Assembly: GCA_902618015.1 (NCBI GenBank)
Contig: CACMYX010000003.1
Span: 120,001 to 184,000, forward strand
Source of the DNA: an uncultured Alphaproteobacteria bacterium
GTDB taxonomy: Bacteria > Pseudomonadota > Alphaproteobacteria > HIMB59 > GCA-002718135
Direction of reading: 5' to 3'
DNA length: 64,000 bases
Position numbers and translations under genes: made by a program. Of this stretch, positions 19,230-28,200 are shown piece by piece (position 1 is the stretch's first letter; every line of letters begins with the position of its first letter). Below the pieces are notes generated by a model that saw only the letters and a list, made by a program, of their open reading frames with translations, made no database searches and was not told the DNA's origin.

Positions 19230-20060
19230 ATGAAAGATAAATACTTTTTTCATCATCTGAATTCAAGATTTTTTGAGATTTCTGGAAAAGATAGTAAATC
19301 ATTTATTCAAAATTTAATTACTAATGACATTGAAAAATGCAGCGATGGATCAATTATTTATTCATGTCTATTAACACCTCAGGGAAAATTTTTAGCAGAT
19401 TTTTTTATATTCAAAATAAATGAAAACTATATTTTTGAAACTAATGATAAATTTTATAGCAATTTATTAGGACGATTAAAAATTTATAAACTTCGCTCTG
19501 ATATAGAAATTAAAGAAATTAATTATCTAAATTCTTATTCATTATTTAATATAGATTATGAAGGTGATTATAATGTTTATTTAAATGATCCTAGAAATAT
19601 AAACTTAGGTAAAAAACTTATAATGAATAAAAAAATTTTAATTGAAAAAGAGAGATTAAAAGAAATTAATGAAACACAATATCATGAAATTTTAATTAAT
19701 CATACAACACCCTATTCACCATTTGATATTTTAGAAAATAAATCTTTATTATTAGAAAATAATTTTGATAATTTAAATGCTATTGATTGGGATAAAGGAT
19801 GCTATGTGGGTCAAGAAATTACTGCAAGAATGAAATACCGTGGATTACTCAAGAAAAAACTTTACTCTTTAAAAATAAAAAGTGGAGATGTGCTAAAGGG
19901 AGATGAGTTGATAGTAGATAATAAAAAAATAGGTACAATTGTATCAAAAGCAAATTCAAATATTTTTGCAGCATTAAATATTAATTTTGTTAATGAAATA
20001 AAAAATAAAAATCAAAATTTAGTAATTAATGATTCATTATCTTTTGATTTTTTAAACTGA
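19230..20060 (+). CDS. ygfZ: YgfZ/GcvT-domain folate-binding protein
   Basis: 276 residues. KGCYVGQE at residues 189-196 contains the essential Cys191 of the YgfZ family, which helps maintain or repair some [4Fe-4S] enzymes such as MiaB. The N-terminal half is a GcvT-like folate-binding fold (FIQNLITNDI, LTPQGKFLADFFIF). It is divergent from the glycosyltransferase gene with 45 bp between, and its 3' end overlaps the convergent MFS gene by nine bases. Confidence 0.92.
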   Translation: MKDKYFFHHLNSRFFEISGKDSKSFIQNLITNDIEKCSDGSIIYSCLLTPQGKFLADFFIFKINENYIFETNDKFYSNLLGRLKIYKLRSDIEIKEINYLNSYSLFNIDYEGDYNVYLNDPRNINLGKKLIMNKKILIEKERLKEINETQYHEILINHTTPYSPFDILENKSLLLENNFDNLNAIDWDKGCYVGQEITARMKYRGLLKKKLYSLKIKSGDVLKGDELIVDNKKIGTIVSKANSNIFAALNINFVNEIKNKNQNLVINDSLSFDFLN

Positions 20061-21200
20061 AAATTTTTTTCTATAAATACTTACTGGAATTATTAAAATC
20101 ATAAAAATTATTAGCATTGGAACAAATATATTATTAATTCCATAGTTGTTTGCTATAAATCCTAATGAGGCTGGAGCCCCTATAAATGTTCCATAAACTG
20201 CAATTGAAATTATTGTTATCCCTACTCCACTGTCAATTCCCTCAATTTTTCCAGCTAAACTATATGCGATAGGAACAATTGAAGATGCTCCAATACCTAA
20301 TAATGAAAAACCAATAATAGCTGCATAAATACTGCTGAAATTAGATAAAATTATTAAACTTATAATCGTCGATAAAAATAAAAAGAAAATCAAAAGAAAA
20401 ACTCCAATTTTATCTCTTACCCAATCACCACTAAATCTTCCGATAACCATAAAAATATTAAAACTTAGAGTTGCTAAGCCGATATAGAAACCATCAACTT
20501 GAATAAAATCTCTCATATAGAGAGCTCCCCATGCATCAACACTCCCTTCTGTTAGAGCGTTTGCCATTGCAATTAATGCTAATAAAAAAATAAGTAAGGG
20601 CCAAATAAAAAATATATTTTTTTTACTGGAATCTTCTGATTTTGTTTCAACTTGTGACTCTAAACAGAGGACAAAATACAAACTCAAAGGAAGAAGAATA
20701 ATGACATACAAAAGTATATTAAAAATAAAAGAATAATTCCACTCTAGCAAAAAGCTTGTAATTAAAGATCCAAATAAAACTCCAAGACTCCAAAATGCAT
20801 GAAAGCCTGACATCATTGATTTTTTTTCTCTAACTTCTAAATTTGATGCATAAACATTGCATGCTATTTCGAATGCACCATAACTCATACCAAAAACAAA
20901 TGAGAAAACCATAAAAAGCCATAACTCTTGAATGAAAGGTACTGGCAACCACAAACAACCTTCGGCAATTAAGGTAAATGTTAAAATAGATTTTGTAGAA
21001 GTTTTCAGAATAAGAGCATTCGCAAAAATCATTGCAACAATTGAACCAATTGCAAATGATAACATAATATATCCAACACCAACATAATCTGTTTGAAGTT
21101 GATCCTTTATGGTAGGTATCCTAATAGCCCATAAACCTACATAACAAGCAGTTATAAAAAATATAATTTTTATTGCATGAATATCACTAATTTTTTTCAT
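20052..21200 (-). CDS. MFS transporter, YbjJ-like
   Basis: 382 residues with about twelve hydrophobic segments. The N-terminal half contains GFHAFWSLGVLFGSLITSF and the C-terminal half RFSGDWVRDKIG, the MFS loop signature region. It resembles the YbjJ/FucP-like group of the major facilitator superfamily; the substrate is unknown. Its start lies nine bases after the glyS stop, so the two are probably co-transcribed. Confidence 0.82.
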   Translation of the reverse strand: MKKISDIHAIKIIFFITACYVGLWAIRIPTIKDQLQTDYVGVGYIMLSFAIGSIVAMIFANALILKTSTKSILTFTLIAEGCLWLPVPFIQELWLFMVFSFVFGMSYGAFEIACNVYASNLEVREKKSMMSGFHAFWSLGVLFGSLITSFLLEWNYSFIFNILLYVIILLPLSLYFVLCLESQVETKSEDSSKKNIFFIWPLLIFLLALIAMANALTEGSVDAWGALYMRDFIQVDGFYIGLATLSFNIFMVIGRFSGDWVRDKIGVFLLIFFLFLSTIISLIILSNFSSIYAAIIGFSLLGIGASSIVPIAYSLAGKIEGIDSGVGITIISIAVYGTFIGAPASLGFIANNYGINNIFVPMLIIFMILIIPVSIYRKKFSV

Positions 21201-21209
21201 ACAATTTTA

Positions 21210-22571
21210 TTAATTAAAATATTTTTTGTAATATTCAGATAAATTTTCGATAGAAACTCTTTCCTGTTTCATAGTATCTCTATCCCTAACAGTAACACTT
21301 TTATCTTCTAGAGTTTCAAAATCTACAGTTAAACAAATTGGTGTTCCTATTTCATCATGTCTTCTATAATTCTTACCAATGTTTCCTGAATTTTCTAAAA
21401 CAACTCTCCCCAATCCCAATTTCTGAAGATTAGATTTTATTTCTTTAGATAAATTAACTAATTCCTCATTATTCTTTTTGAGAGGAATAACTGCAGCTTT
21501 AATAGGTGAAAGATGAGGTTTTAGAGATAAAAGAATTCTTTTATTATCTTTATCTACATTTTCTTCACGATAAGCTTCATTTAACAAAGCAAGAACCCCT
21601 CTATCAACACCAGCTGATGGCTCAATTACATAAGGAATATACCATTTTTTTTCTTCTAAATCTTGAACAGCTAATTTTGTAGTTGAAGAGGAGTTTTTCA
21701 TAACTTCTGATGAAATTTTAAAATCGTTTTGATTTTTAGTATGAGAACCTAAGTCAAAGTCAGTTCTATTGGCTACCCCTTCTAGTTCCTCTTCACCATG
21801 AGGAAACACATAATTGATATCAACAGTTCTTTTGGAGTAGTGAGCTAGTTCATTTTTTTCTACTTCAATTTTTTTTAAATTTTCTTTTTTTATGCCTTGA
21901 TTAACCCACCATTCTATTCTCTTATTTATCCAATATTCATGCCATTCATCATCAGTACCTGGTTTAACAAAAAACTCTAATTCCATTTGTTCAAACTCTC
22001 TAACCCTAAAGATAAAATTACGAGGTGTTATTTCATTTCTAAATGCTTTTCCCATTTGTGCGATACCAAAAGGAACAGTTCTAGAAGTTGAATCTAATAT
22101 ATTTTTAAAATTAGTAAAAATTTGCTGACACGTTTCTGGTCTTAAATATGCGAATGACGAACCATCATCTACTGGTCCAATTGCGGTTTTAAACATTAAA
22201 TTAAAAGGTCTTGGCTCAGTAAGATCTTCCGATTTACAATTTGGGCATTTATTATTTTCCAATAATTGATCTGCTCTCCACCTTGACTTACATGCCCGAC
22301 AATCAACCAGAGGATCGGTAAAAGTATCTTCATGACCTGAATGTTTTAGAACTACTGGAGAGCTTAAAATTGAGGCATCCAAACCTTCGGTATCATCTCG
22401 TTCATATACCATTGATTTCCACCAAGCTTGTTTAAGATTATTTTTGAATTCGACTCCCATTGGTCCATAATCATATAAACCTTTGATACCGCCATAGATG
22501 TCATTTGATTGAAATAAAAACCCTCTTCTTTTACAAAGAGAAACTAACTCTTCCATTGTTTGTGCAGTCAT
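21210..22571 (-). CDS. glyS: Glycyl-tRNA synthetase, single-chain (alpha2, archaeal/eukaryotic type)
   Basis: 453 residues. It begins [32 protein letters not shown], carries a four-Cys zinc-type block ([11 protein letters not shown]...NNKCPNCKS, about residues 90-120), class II motif 2 in [24 protein letters not shown], and a C-terminal anticodon-binding domain. This is the homodimeric GlyRS. Most alphaproteobacteria use the unrelated tetrameric GlyQ/GlyS pair, so this form is unusual for the lineage. It lies in a minus-strand unit with the small membrane protein and sppA upstream. Confidence 0.94.
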   Translation of the reverse strand: MTAQTMEELVSLCKRRGFLFQSNDIYGGIKGLYDYGPMGVEFKNNLKQAWWKSMVYERDDTEGLDASILSSPVVLKHSGHEDTFTDPLVDCRACKSRWRADQLLENNKCPNCKSEDLTEPRPFNLMFKTAIGPVDDGSSFAYLRPETCQQIFTNFKNILDSTSRTVPFGIAQMGKAFRNEITPRNFIFRVREFEQMELEFFVKPGTDDEWHEYWINKRIEWWVNQGIKKENLKKIEVEKNELAHYSKRTVDINYVFPHGEEELEGVANRTDFDLGSHTKNQNDFKISSEVMKNSSSTTKLAVQDLEEKKWYIPYVIEPSAGVDRGVLALLNEAYREENVDKDNKRILLSLKPHLSPIKAAVIPLKKNNEELVNLSKEIKSNLQKLGLGRVVLENSGNIGKNYRRHDEIGTPICLTVDFETLEDKSVTVRDRDTMKQERVSIENLSEYYKKYFN

Positions 22572-22578
22572 ATAACTC

Positions 22579-22740
22579 TTAATCTTTTGGTTTATATTCT
22601 TTCGTTCTTGGATCTTTTTCTAAATCGATTACTGAGTCATTATTTACTTTATTATTAGTGAATTTGTCTTGTTTTTTTTTCTTAAATCTTAAAAATAACA
22701 AAATAGAAGCTAAAATTACAACTAAAACTAGAAATTTCAT
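22579..22740 (-). CDS. Small single-span membrane protein, 53 residues
   Basis: An ATG overlapping the sppA stop by one base (TAATG) opens a 53-residue frame. Residues 3-17 are hydrophobic ([15 protein letters not shown]), followed by a basic patch and a charged C-terminal tail ending in [15 protein letters not shown]. The DPxTxxY tail resembles small uncharacterised alphaproteobacterial proteins found beside sppA. Coupling to sppA upstream and an eight-base gap to glyS downstream support a real gene. Function unknown. Confidence 0.75.
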   Translation of the reverse strand: MKFLVLVVILASILLFLRFKKKKQDKFTNNKVNNDSVIDLEKDPRTKEYKPKD

Positions 22741-23555
22741 TACAAACCAAACCTAGAAAACATAATTCGTTCTTCAATTTTATTTAAAATTTCATCAGAA
22801 TTAAATATTGAAGAAGAAAATCTACGTTGTAAAAATGATTTTTTTTGACTGATTATTTTAATTTTAATTTTTTTTCCAAACTTCTCTTCTAAAATTGGTT
22901 TTATTGCACCAATACCATCTGCTAAACCTAAATCGATAGCTTTATTACCAACCCAAAATAAACCAGAAAAGATGTCATCTAATTTATTCTGATCAAGTTT
23001 TGAACCTCTTCTATCTTTTACATAATTAATAAAATTATCATGAATTTGTTCTTGAATATTTTTTAATCTATCAATGTCTTCCTGTTTTTCTTCTTTGAAA
23101 GGGTCAAGAAAACTTTTACTTTTTCCAGATGTATACACTCTTCTTTCAATTCCAACTTTTTTTAAAAGATCAACAAAACCAAAACCTGGTGAAATAACGC
23201 CTATTGATCCAATAACAGAGTTTTGATCAATATATATTTCATCAGCAGCACATGCTAACCAATAACCACCAGAAGCTGCAACATCTTCAACGAATGCTAA
23301 TACTTTTTTGTTTTTTTCCTTTGCCAGATCAATGATTCTTTTTGCTATTAAAGAGGATTGTGTAGGAGAACCTCCAGGTGAATTAATGACTAAAGCTACT
23401 ACAGGAGATTTTTTATCAGCAAATAACTTATCAATTAACTTTTCTAAATTATTGATTGCTAAACCAGAGCCTGTTAAGCCTGACTGTGATGATATAATGC
23501 CAGATAAACGTAAAACCGGTATTGTAGTACTCTTCGAAAATAACCTTTTAAACAT
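22740..23555 (-). CDS. sppA: S49 family signal peptide peptidase (SppA/SohB-like)
   Basis: 271 residues from the ATG giving MFKRLFSK; a TTG 15 bases upstream is in frame. The catalytic Ser is in VAASGGYWLACAAD (about S95) and the Lys in VYTSGKSKSFLDPF (about 145-147), the S49 Ser-Lys dyad. INSPGGSP and GSIGVI are also typical. It is the short single-domain form that degrades cleaved signal peptides at the membrane. It is divergent from the polyprenyl synthase gene. Confidence 0.92.
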   Translation of the reverse strand: MFKRLFSKSTTIPVLRLSGIISSQSGLTGSGLAINNLEKLIDKLFADKKSPVVALVINSPGGSPTQSSLIAKRIIDLAKEKNKKVLAFVEDVAASGGYWLACAADEIYIDQNSVIGSIGVISPGFGFVDLLKKVGIERRVYTSGKSKSFLDPFKEEKQEDIDRLKNIQEQIHDNFINYVKDRRGSKLDQNKLDDIFSGLFWVGNKAIDLGLADGIGAIKPILEEKFGKKIKIKIISQKKSFLQRRFSSSIFNSDEILNKIEERIMFSRFGL

Positions 23556-23646
23556 AATATCTAATAACAAATGTTAATCTTTTCTTAAAGCGTTATGTAG
23601 CATTTGTTTGTAATTTTAGTAATTTGAGTTTAAGTGCGTCAATTAA

Positions 23647-23660
23647 GTTAATGAATTAAC
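23647..23660. promoter_or_regulatory. Perfect inverted repeat in the sppA/ispB divergent gap
   Basis: GTTAAT-GA-ATTAAC is a perfect 6-bp inverted repeat with a 2-base spacer, lying 25 bases before the ispB start in the only 129-bp gap between the divergent genes. It could be an operator, but in DNA this AT-rich a short palindrome can occur by chance. Confidence 0.25.
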
Positions 23661-23684
23661 ATAATATTCTAATAGTTAAACAAT

Positions 23685-24722
23685 ATGGATAATGTACTTC
23701 CACTTAGAAAAAAAGATTTTTCATTTGAAGATGAAATTAGAGAATTAACAGATCTATGCAAAGAAGACCTAGTATCTGTAAATACTATAATCCTTGATAA
23801 ATTAGATAGCAATGTACCTTTAGTTCATGAAGTTGGAAAATACCTTATCTTATCAGGGGGGAAACGATTACGACCTCTTTTAACTGTTTCAAGTTTTCAT
23901 ATGACAAGAAATGCAACTAGTGAAATTGAAAATAAAATGAATCATATTGGTCTATCTGCAGCAGTAGAATTTATTCATACCGCAACACTACTACATGATG
24001 ATGTAATAGATGAAAGTAAACAAAGAAGAGGAAAACCTACAGCAAATGAAAAATGGAAAAATAAAACAAGTGTATTAGTTGGTGATTTTTTATTCAGTAG
24101 AGCTTTCCAATTAATGACAAAATATGGCAACACTGAAACATTAAAAATATTAGCTGATACTAGTGTTGTAATTTCTGAAGGAGAGGTTTTAGAACTTGCT
24201 AATGATAAAAATTTAGAAATAAATGAAAATATTTATTTTGAAGTTGTAAATGCAAAGACTGCTTCTTTATTTAGTGCAGCATGTCAAGTTGGATCAATTA
24301 GTGCTCTTGGAACAGAAGCTGAGGTTAATGCATTAAAATCATTTGGAACAAACTTTGGGATGACTTTTCAATTAATTGACGATGCTATTGATTATTCTTC
24401 AAACAAAAAAATATTAGGAAAAAATACTGGAGATGATTTTAAAGAAGGTAAAATTACTCTTCCAATAATATTAGCATATGGAAGATCAAATGATAAAGAA
24501 AAAAAATTTTGGGAAAGAACAATATCTGATCTTAACCAAAATGATGGTGATTTTGAAATGGCTTTAGAAATAATAAATAAATATCAATGCATTGAAGATA
24601 CTCTTACAAGAGCAAATCATTTCTCAAATGTAGCTATAGACTCAGTTGATATATTTAAAGAAAATATTTACAAAGAAAAATTAGTATCCCTTGTTTCAAA
24701 AAGCGTTTCAAGAATTTATTAA
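23685..24722 (+). CDS. ispB: Trans-polyprenyl diphosphate synthase (ubiquinone side chain)
   Basis: 345 residues. The two aspartate-rich motifs that bind Mg-diphosphate are LLHDDVID (DDVID at 105-109) and LIDDAIDY about 100 residues further. GGKRLRPLL at 58-66 is the isopentenyl-diphosphate binding block. It extends farnesyl diphosphate to an octa- to decaprenyl chain for ubiquinone; the exact chain length cannot be read. Its stop abuts the stop of the convergent DUF6165 gene with no spacer. Confidence 0.93.
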   Translation: MDNVLPLRKKDFSFEDEIRELTDLCKEDLVSVNTIILDKLDSNVPLVHEVGKYLILSGGKRLRPLLTVSSFHMTRNATSEIENKMNHIGLSAAVEFIHTATLLHDDVIDESKQRRGKPTANEKWKNKTSVLVGDFLFSRAFQLMTKYGNTETLKILADTSVVISEGEVLELANDKNLEINENIYFEVVNAKTASLFSAACQVGSISALGTEAEVNALKSFGTNFGMTFQLIDDAIDYSSNKKILGKNTGDDFKEGKITLPIILAYGRSNDKEKKFWERTISDLNQNDGDFEMALEIINKYQCIEDTLTRANHFSNVAIDSVDIFKENIYKEKLVSLVSKSVSRIY

Positions 24723-25106
24723 TTAATATTCCTCATAAGATTTTACCTCTACTAATTCAGAGCCAAAAGTTTTATTAATATCATTTTTTACTTTTGCTCT
24801 TTCATCATTGGTAAAATAGACACTTCTTGCTAGATCAATAAATGTTTGATCAAATAATTTTTTTCTTTCGCATTCTCTAATATCATCTTCTATATTCCAG
24901 AGTTTAGAATTAATGTTTATCAAATTTTCTAAATAATTATTTATTTCTTCTTGTTGGACATAATTCATCAATGTCTTTTGGAGAAAATCTAATTCTTTTT
25001 TGACATGATCAAGCTTAGTTTCATCATTTATATTTTTCTGTTTAATAATTAATATAGAAATTTTATCTACAAGTTCGCCAAGCGATATAGGAGTATTAAT
25101 AAGCAT
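24723..25106 (-). CDS. DUF6165 family protein
   Basis: 127 residues, cytoplasmic and mostly helical. It has the family's opening INTPISLGELVDKISILIIK, a central NSKLWNIEDDIRECE and DLARSVYFTNDERAKVKNDIN. Members are uncharacterised and often lie near sugar nucleotide or surface polysaccharide genes. The ATG overlaps the stop of the cupin gene upstream by one base, so the two are translationally coupled. Confidence 0.75.
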   Translation of the reverse strand: MLINTPISLGELVDKISILIIKQKNINDETKLDHVKKELDFLQKTLMNYVQQEEINNYLENLININSKLWNIEDDIRECERKKLFDQTFIDLARSVYFTNDERAKVKNDINKTFGSELVEVKSYEEY

Positions 25107-25450
25107 TAAATTCTTTCATAAATATCTTCGTACCTTTTAATATCATTTTCATTAAGATTATCACCGTACCACATTTCTATAATAACTAAATTACGATCTT
25201 TTCTATTAGCCATTCTATGAATTGCCCCTTTAGGAATAAAAATGTTCTCATTTTCTTTTAAATTAATTATTTTTTTGTCAATTGTGACTTCTGCTTCTCC
25301 TTCAGCTACAATCCAATGCTCAGATCTATGTTCATGACTTTGAAGAGATAAAACTCCTCCTGGTTTTACAAAAATTTTTTTTACTAGGAATTTTTTACCT
25401 GACTTTAGTATCTCAAATGATCCCCAAGGTTTTTCTGTGATAGAATTCAT
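25106..25450 (-). CDS. Cupin protein, mannose-6-phosphate isomerase type II-like domain
   Basis: 114 residues, a single cupin barrel. KPWGSFEIL opens it, LSLQSHEHRSEHWIVAEGEAEVTI is cupin motif 1 with the metal-binding His/Glu set, and IFIPKGAIHRMANR is motif 2. It equals the C-terminal isomerase domain of ManC-type mannose-1-phosphate guanylyltransferase/mannose-6-phosphate isomerase, as a stand-alone protein. It may act in mannose or nucleotide sugar metabolism with the coupled DUF6165 protein; that is inference. Confidence 0.82.
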   Translation of the reverse strand: MNSITEKPWGSFEILKSGKKFLVKKIFVKPGGVLSLQSHEHRSEHWIVAEGEAEVTIDKKIINLKENENIFIPKGAIHRMANRKDRNLVIIEMWYGDNLNENDIKRYEDIYERI

Positions 25451-25488
25451 TATGAATGTTTATTTATATATTATATATCTCTTTATAA

Positions 25489-26136
25489 ATGATAAAAATA
25501 TCACCATCAATATTATCAGCAGATATTCTTAAATTAGAAGAAGAGGTTAGATCTTTAGATCTAAATGGCGCTGATTATATTCATATAGACATCATGGATG
25601 GCCACTATGTCCCCAATATTACTTTTGGACCAAATATAGTTAAATCATTAAGAAAGGTTACCTCTAAAATTTTAGATGTGCATCTCATGATTAAACCGGT
25701 AAAGAAATATATCAATGAATTTGTAGAAGCTGGCTCAGATATCATTACTTTTCATCCTGAGGCTGATGATAACCCAGAAGAAATTATTAAAATGATAAGT
25801 GATGCTGAAATTAAAGCAGGAATAGCCATTCACCCTAAGGTAAATATTGTAGATATTGATCATTTATTTAATCAAGTGCAACAAATAATAGTTATGACAG
25901 TCACGCCTGGTTTTGGTGGACAAAAATTTATGCATGAGCAAGTGAAAAAAATTAAAGATTTAGATGAAATTAGAAAAAATAATAATTATAACTATGAGAT
26001 AGCTGTTGATGGTGGAGTAAATAATGAAAATGCAAAAATATGTAAAGATAATGGAGCTGATGTGTTAGCAGTAGGATCTTATTTATTATCTCAAAATCAA
26101 AATAACTATTATGAAATTATAAATTCCTTAAGATAA
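25489..26136 (+). CDS. rpe: Ribulose-phosphate 3-epimerase
   Basis: 215 residues, TIM barrel. SPSILSADILKLEEEV, HIDIMDGHYVPNITFGP (metal ligands), LDVHLMI, VMTVTPGFGGQKF and VDGGVNNENA are the standard blocks. It interconverts ribulose-5-phosphate and xylulose-5-phosphate in the pentose phosphate pathway. Its stop overlaps the LysR gene start by one base. Confidence 0.96.
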   Translation: MIKISPSILSADILKLEEEVRSLDLNGADYIHIDIMDGHYVPNITFGPNIVKSLRKVTSKILDVHLMIKPVKKYINEFVEAGSDIITFHPEADDNPEEIIKMISDAEIKAGIAIHPKVNIVDIDHLFNQVQQIIVMTVTPGFGGQKFMHEQVKKIKDLDEIRKNNNYNYEIAVDGGVNNENAKICKDNGADVLAVGSYLLSQNQNNYYEIINSLR

Positions 26137-27023
26137 TGGACTGGGATAAACTAAAATCATTTTACGAAATTGCAATCTCAAGAAGCATTTCAAAGGCAAG
26201 TGCCAAACTAAATATCAGTCAATCTGCGCTTAGTAGACAAATACAAGATCTTGAATACGATTTAAAGACGCCCTTGTTTATAAGACATCAAAAAGGTGTA
26301 AGGTTAACAGAGCAAGGTGAAAATTTATTTAATACTGTAAATCAAATTAATTTTTCAATTTCTGATTTTGAAAAAAAATTATTAGATAAAAAAACTAAAC
26401 CAGTAGGAAAATTAACCGTAAGCACAACTGTTGGTTTTGGATCAGCATGGCTCACGCCAAGAATAACTAAATTTGCTAATCAATATCCAGAAATAGATGT
26501 AAATTTAATTATGAGTGATGAAGAAGTTGATTTATCTGCAAGAGTTGCTGATGTTGCTGTTAGAGTAAAGAAGCCAACACAAGCCAATTTAATTTTTAAA
26601 AAATTTGTTAATTTTCATAACCACATTTACGGTTCTTCAGATTACTTACAAAAAAGTGGAATACCAAGAAATGTAAATGATTTAGATAAACATGATTTAA
26701 TTTGCTTTGGAGCTGGATTACCTTCTCCTGTTTCTAATATTGATTGGATATTAAAAATTGGGAAAGAAGGAACAAAAAGACGACCTAAATTTAGAGTAAA
26801 TAGTATTTACGCGATGTCACTTGCAATTGAAAAAGGTGGAGGTTTAGCATCTTTACCTGATTACATGGTTGCAGACAAACCTCAGCTTGTACGTGTTCTA
26901 CCAAACCTAGAAGGTCCATCATATCAAACATACTTTGTTTATTCTGAATCTTTTAAAAACGATAGAAGACTTGAAGTTTTTAGGGATTTTTTATTTAATG
27001 AAGCTAAAGATTGGCATTATTAG
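26136..27023 (+). CDS. LysR-family transcriptional regulator
   Basis: 295 residues. The N-terminal winged helix-turn-helix (about residues 1-60) has SISKASAKLNISQSALSRQIQDLEYDLKTPLFIR, and the remainder is a periplasmic-binding-like effector domain (VGKLTVSTTVGFGSAWLTPRI). The effector is unknown. LysR proteins usually control a neighbouring, often divergent gene, but here the gene follows rpe directly with a one-base overlap, so its target cannot be deduced from position. The following transcription unit holds the microprotein and the SbmA-like gene. Confidence 0.9.
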   Translation: MDWDKLKSFYEIAISRSISKASAKLNISQSALSRQIQDLEYDLKTPLFIRHQKGVRLTEQGENLFNTVNQINFSISDFEKKLLDKKTKPVGKLTVSTTVGFGSAWLTPRITKFANQYPEIDVNLIMSDEEVDLSARVADVAVRVKKPTQANLIFKKFVNFHNHIYGSSDYLQKSGIPRNVNDLDKHDLICFGAGLPSPVSNIDWILKIGKEGTKRRPKFRVNSIYAMSLAIEKGGGLASLPDYMVADKPQLVRVLPNLEGPSYQTYFVYSESFKNDRRLEVFRDFLFNEAKDWHY

Positions 27024-27026
27024 TCT

Positions 27027-27054
27027 TTGACTTAATTTTTTATTTTTGTATACC
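27027..27054 (+). promoter_or_regulatory. Sigma-70-like promoter before the 27-residue ORF
   Basis: TTGACT, a 16-base spacer, then TATACC. The ATG of the small ORF lies 12 bases after the -10 box, so a transcript from here would have almost no 5' leader. Confidence 0.5.
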
Positions 27055-27065
27055 GTATCTACATT

Positions 27066-27149
27066 ATGGGATATCCAAAAAAACATAGAGGTAGACGTAA
27101 AAGAGGCTCTAAATATAGAAGAAACAAAAAGCGTCAAAAGAAGAAATAA
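27066..27149 (+). CDS. 27-residue highly basic microprotein
   Basis: ATG to TAA, 27 residues, starting MGYPKKHRGRRKRGSKY and ending in KRQKKK; well over half of the residues are Lys or Arg. It has its own promoter-like sequence and no Shine-Dalgarno site, so it would be read from a leaderless or nearly leaderless message. Size and composition resemble tiny ribosome-associated proteins (bTHX-like or AURKAIP1/COX24-like peptides), but the sequence does not clearly match either. The codons encode Arg and Lys repeatedly with few chance-like features. Function unknown. Confidence 0.6.
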   Translation: MGYPKKHRGRRKRGSKYRRNKKRQKKK

Positions 27150-27198
27150 TTAATACCTACCTTCTTTTTTAAAATCTAATTGAACATATATATATACA

Positions 27199-28200
27199 AT
27201 GTTTAAATTTTTCACTGAACCAAAGTGGTATGTATGGGCTTATGTAGGCTCAGTAGTCATTCTTACTTCTATATGGGTCCAAGTTCAGATTGATGTTCAA
27301 ATCAACGAATGGTTTGGTGAATTTTATGACATGATCCAAAAAGCACTTGGGACACCAAATGCTATAACTATGCAAGAATACATGGGTGCTTTATTTAGTT
27401 TTGCTCAACTTGCTGCTATTTCAATTGCATTAGGACTAGCAATTTCATTCCTAACTTCCCATTTTCTTTTTAGATGGAGAACAGCAATGGTTGAGTGGTA
27501 CCATAGTGTTTACGATCAAGCGAGAACTATCGAAGGTGCAAGTCAAAGGGTTCAGGAAGATACCATAAAGTTTAGTAGAATTATGGAAGGTCTTGGAACC
27601 AGTTTAATTGAATCTGTTCTAGTATTAGTAGAGTTCTTCCCTCTCTTAATGACTCTATCAGTTGGTATACCAATCTTGTGGTTTGGTGATTGGCAGTACG
27701 GTTTAGTGTCTGGAGCATTTATATGGGCTGTCGGTGGTACAATTTTAATGATTGTACTAGCATGGTTACTAAGACTAGTTGGTATTGAATATGATCTTCA
27801 AAAAAAAGAAGCTGCTTATAGAAAAATTTTAGTTATTGCGGAAGATGATGGAAGTATTAGACCTAAATCTTTAGAAGAACTATTCGATGGAGTGAGGCAA
27901 ATTCATTTTAAAAGTTATCTTTATTATCTTTACTTTAGTATTGGAAGATTAGCTTACTTACAGGCTAATGTTTTAGCTGCATATATTTTCTTAGCACCAG
28001 CAATTGTTGCTGGAGTAATGACATTAGGAGTAATGCAACAAATTATTAGAGCTTTTGGAAGAGTTGAGGGATCACTTCAATATTTATTTAGAGCATGGCC
28101 TACAATTATAGAACTTGCAAGTGTTTATAAAAGATTAAGAGAATTTGAGAATAAAATAGAAAAAAATATTCAGGATGAAAAAACTGGTATAGTACGTTAG
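27199..28200 (+). CDS. SbmA/BacA-like membrane transporter
   Basis: 333 residues with about six to seven hydrophobic segments. The opening FFTEPKWYVWAYVGSVVILTSIWVQVQIDVQINEWFGEFYDMIQ and RWRTAMVEWYHSVYDQARTIEGASQRVQEDTIKFSRIMEG match the SbmA/BacA family of proton-driven peptide importers, which share the ABC membrane fold but lack the ATPase domain, as here. It is shorter than E. coli SbmA (about 400). Known members import antimicrobial peptides and modified peptides, and in symbiotic alphaproteobacteria influence very-long-chain fatty acids in LPS. Its stop overlaps the fxsA GTG start by one base. Confidence 0.88.
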   Translation: MFKFFTEPKWYVWAYVGSVVILTSIWVQVQIDVQINEWFGEFYDMIQKALGTPNAITMQEYMGALFSFAQLAAISIALGLAISFLTSHFLFRWRTAMVEWYHSVYDQARTIEGASQRVQEDTIKFSRIMEGLGTSLIESVLVLVEFFPLLMTLSVGIPILWFGDWQYGLVSGAFIWAVGGTILMIVLAWLLRLVGIEYDLQKKEAAYRKILVIAEDDGSIRPKSLEELFDGVRQIHFKSYLYYLYFSIGRLAYLQANVLAAYIFLAPAIVAGVMTLGVMQQIIRAFGRVEGSLQYLFRAWPTIIELASVYKRLREFENKIEKNIQDEKTGIVR

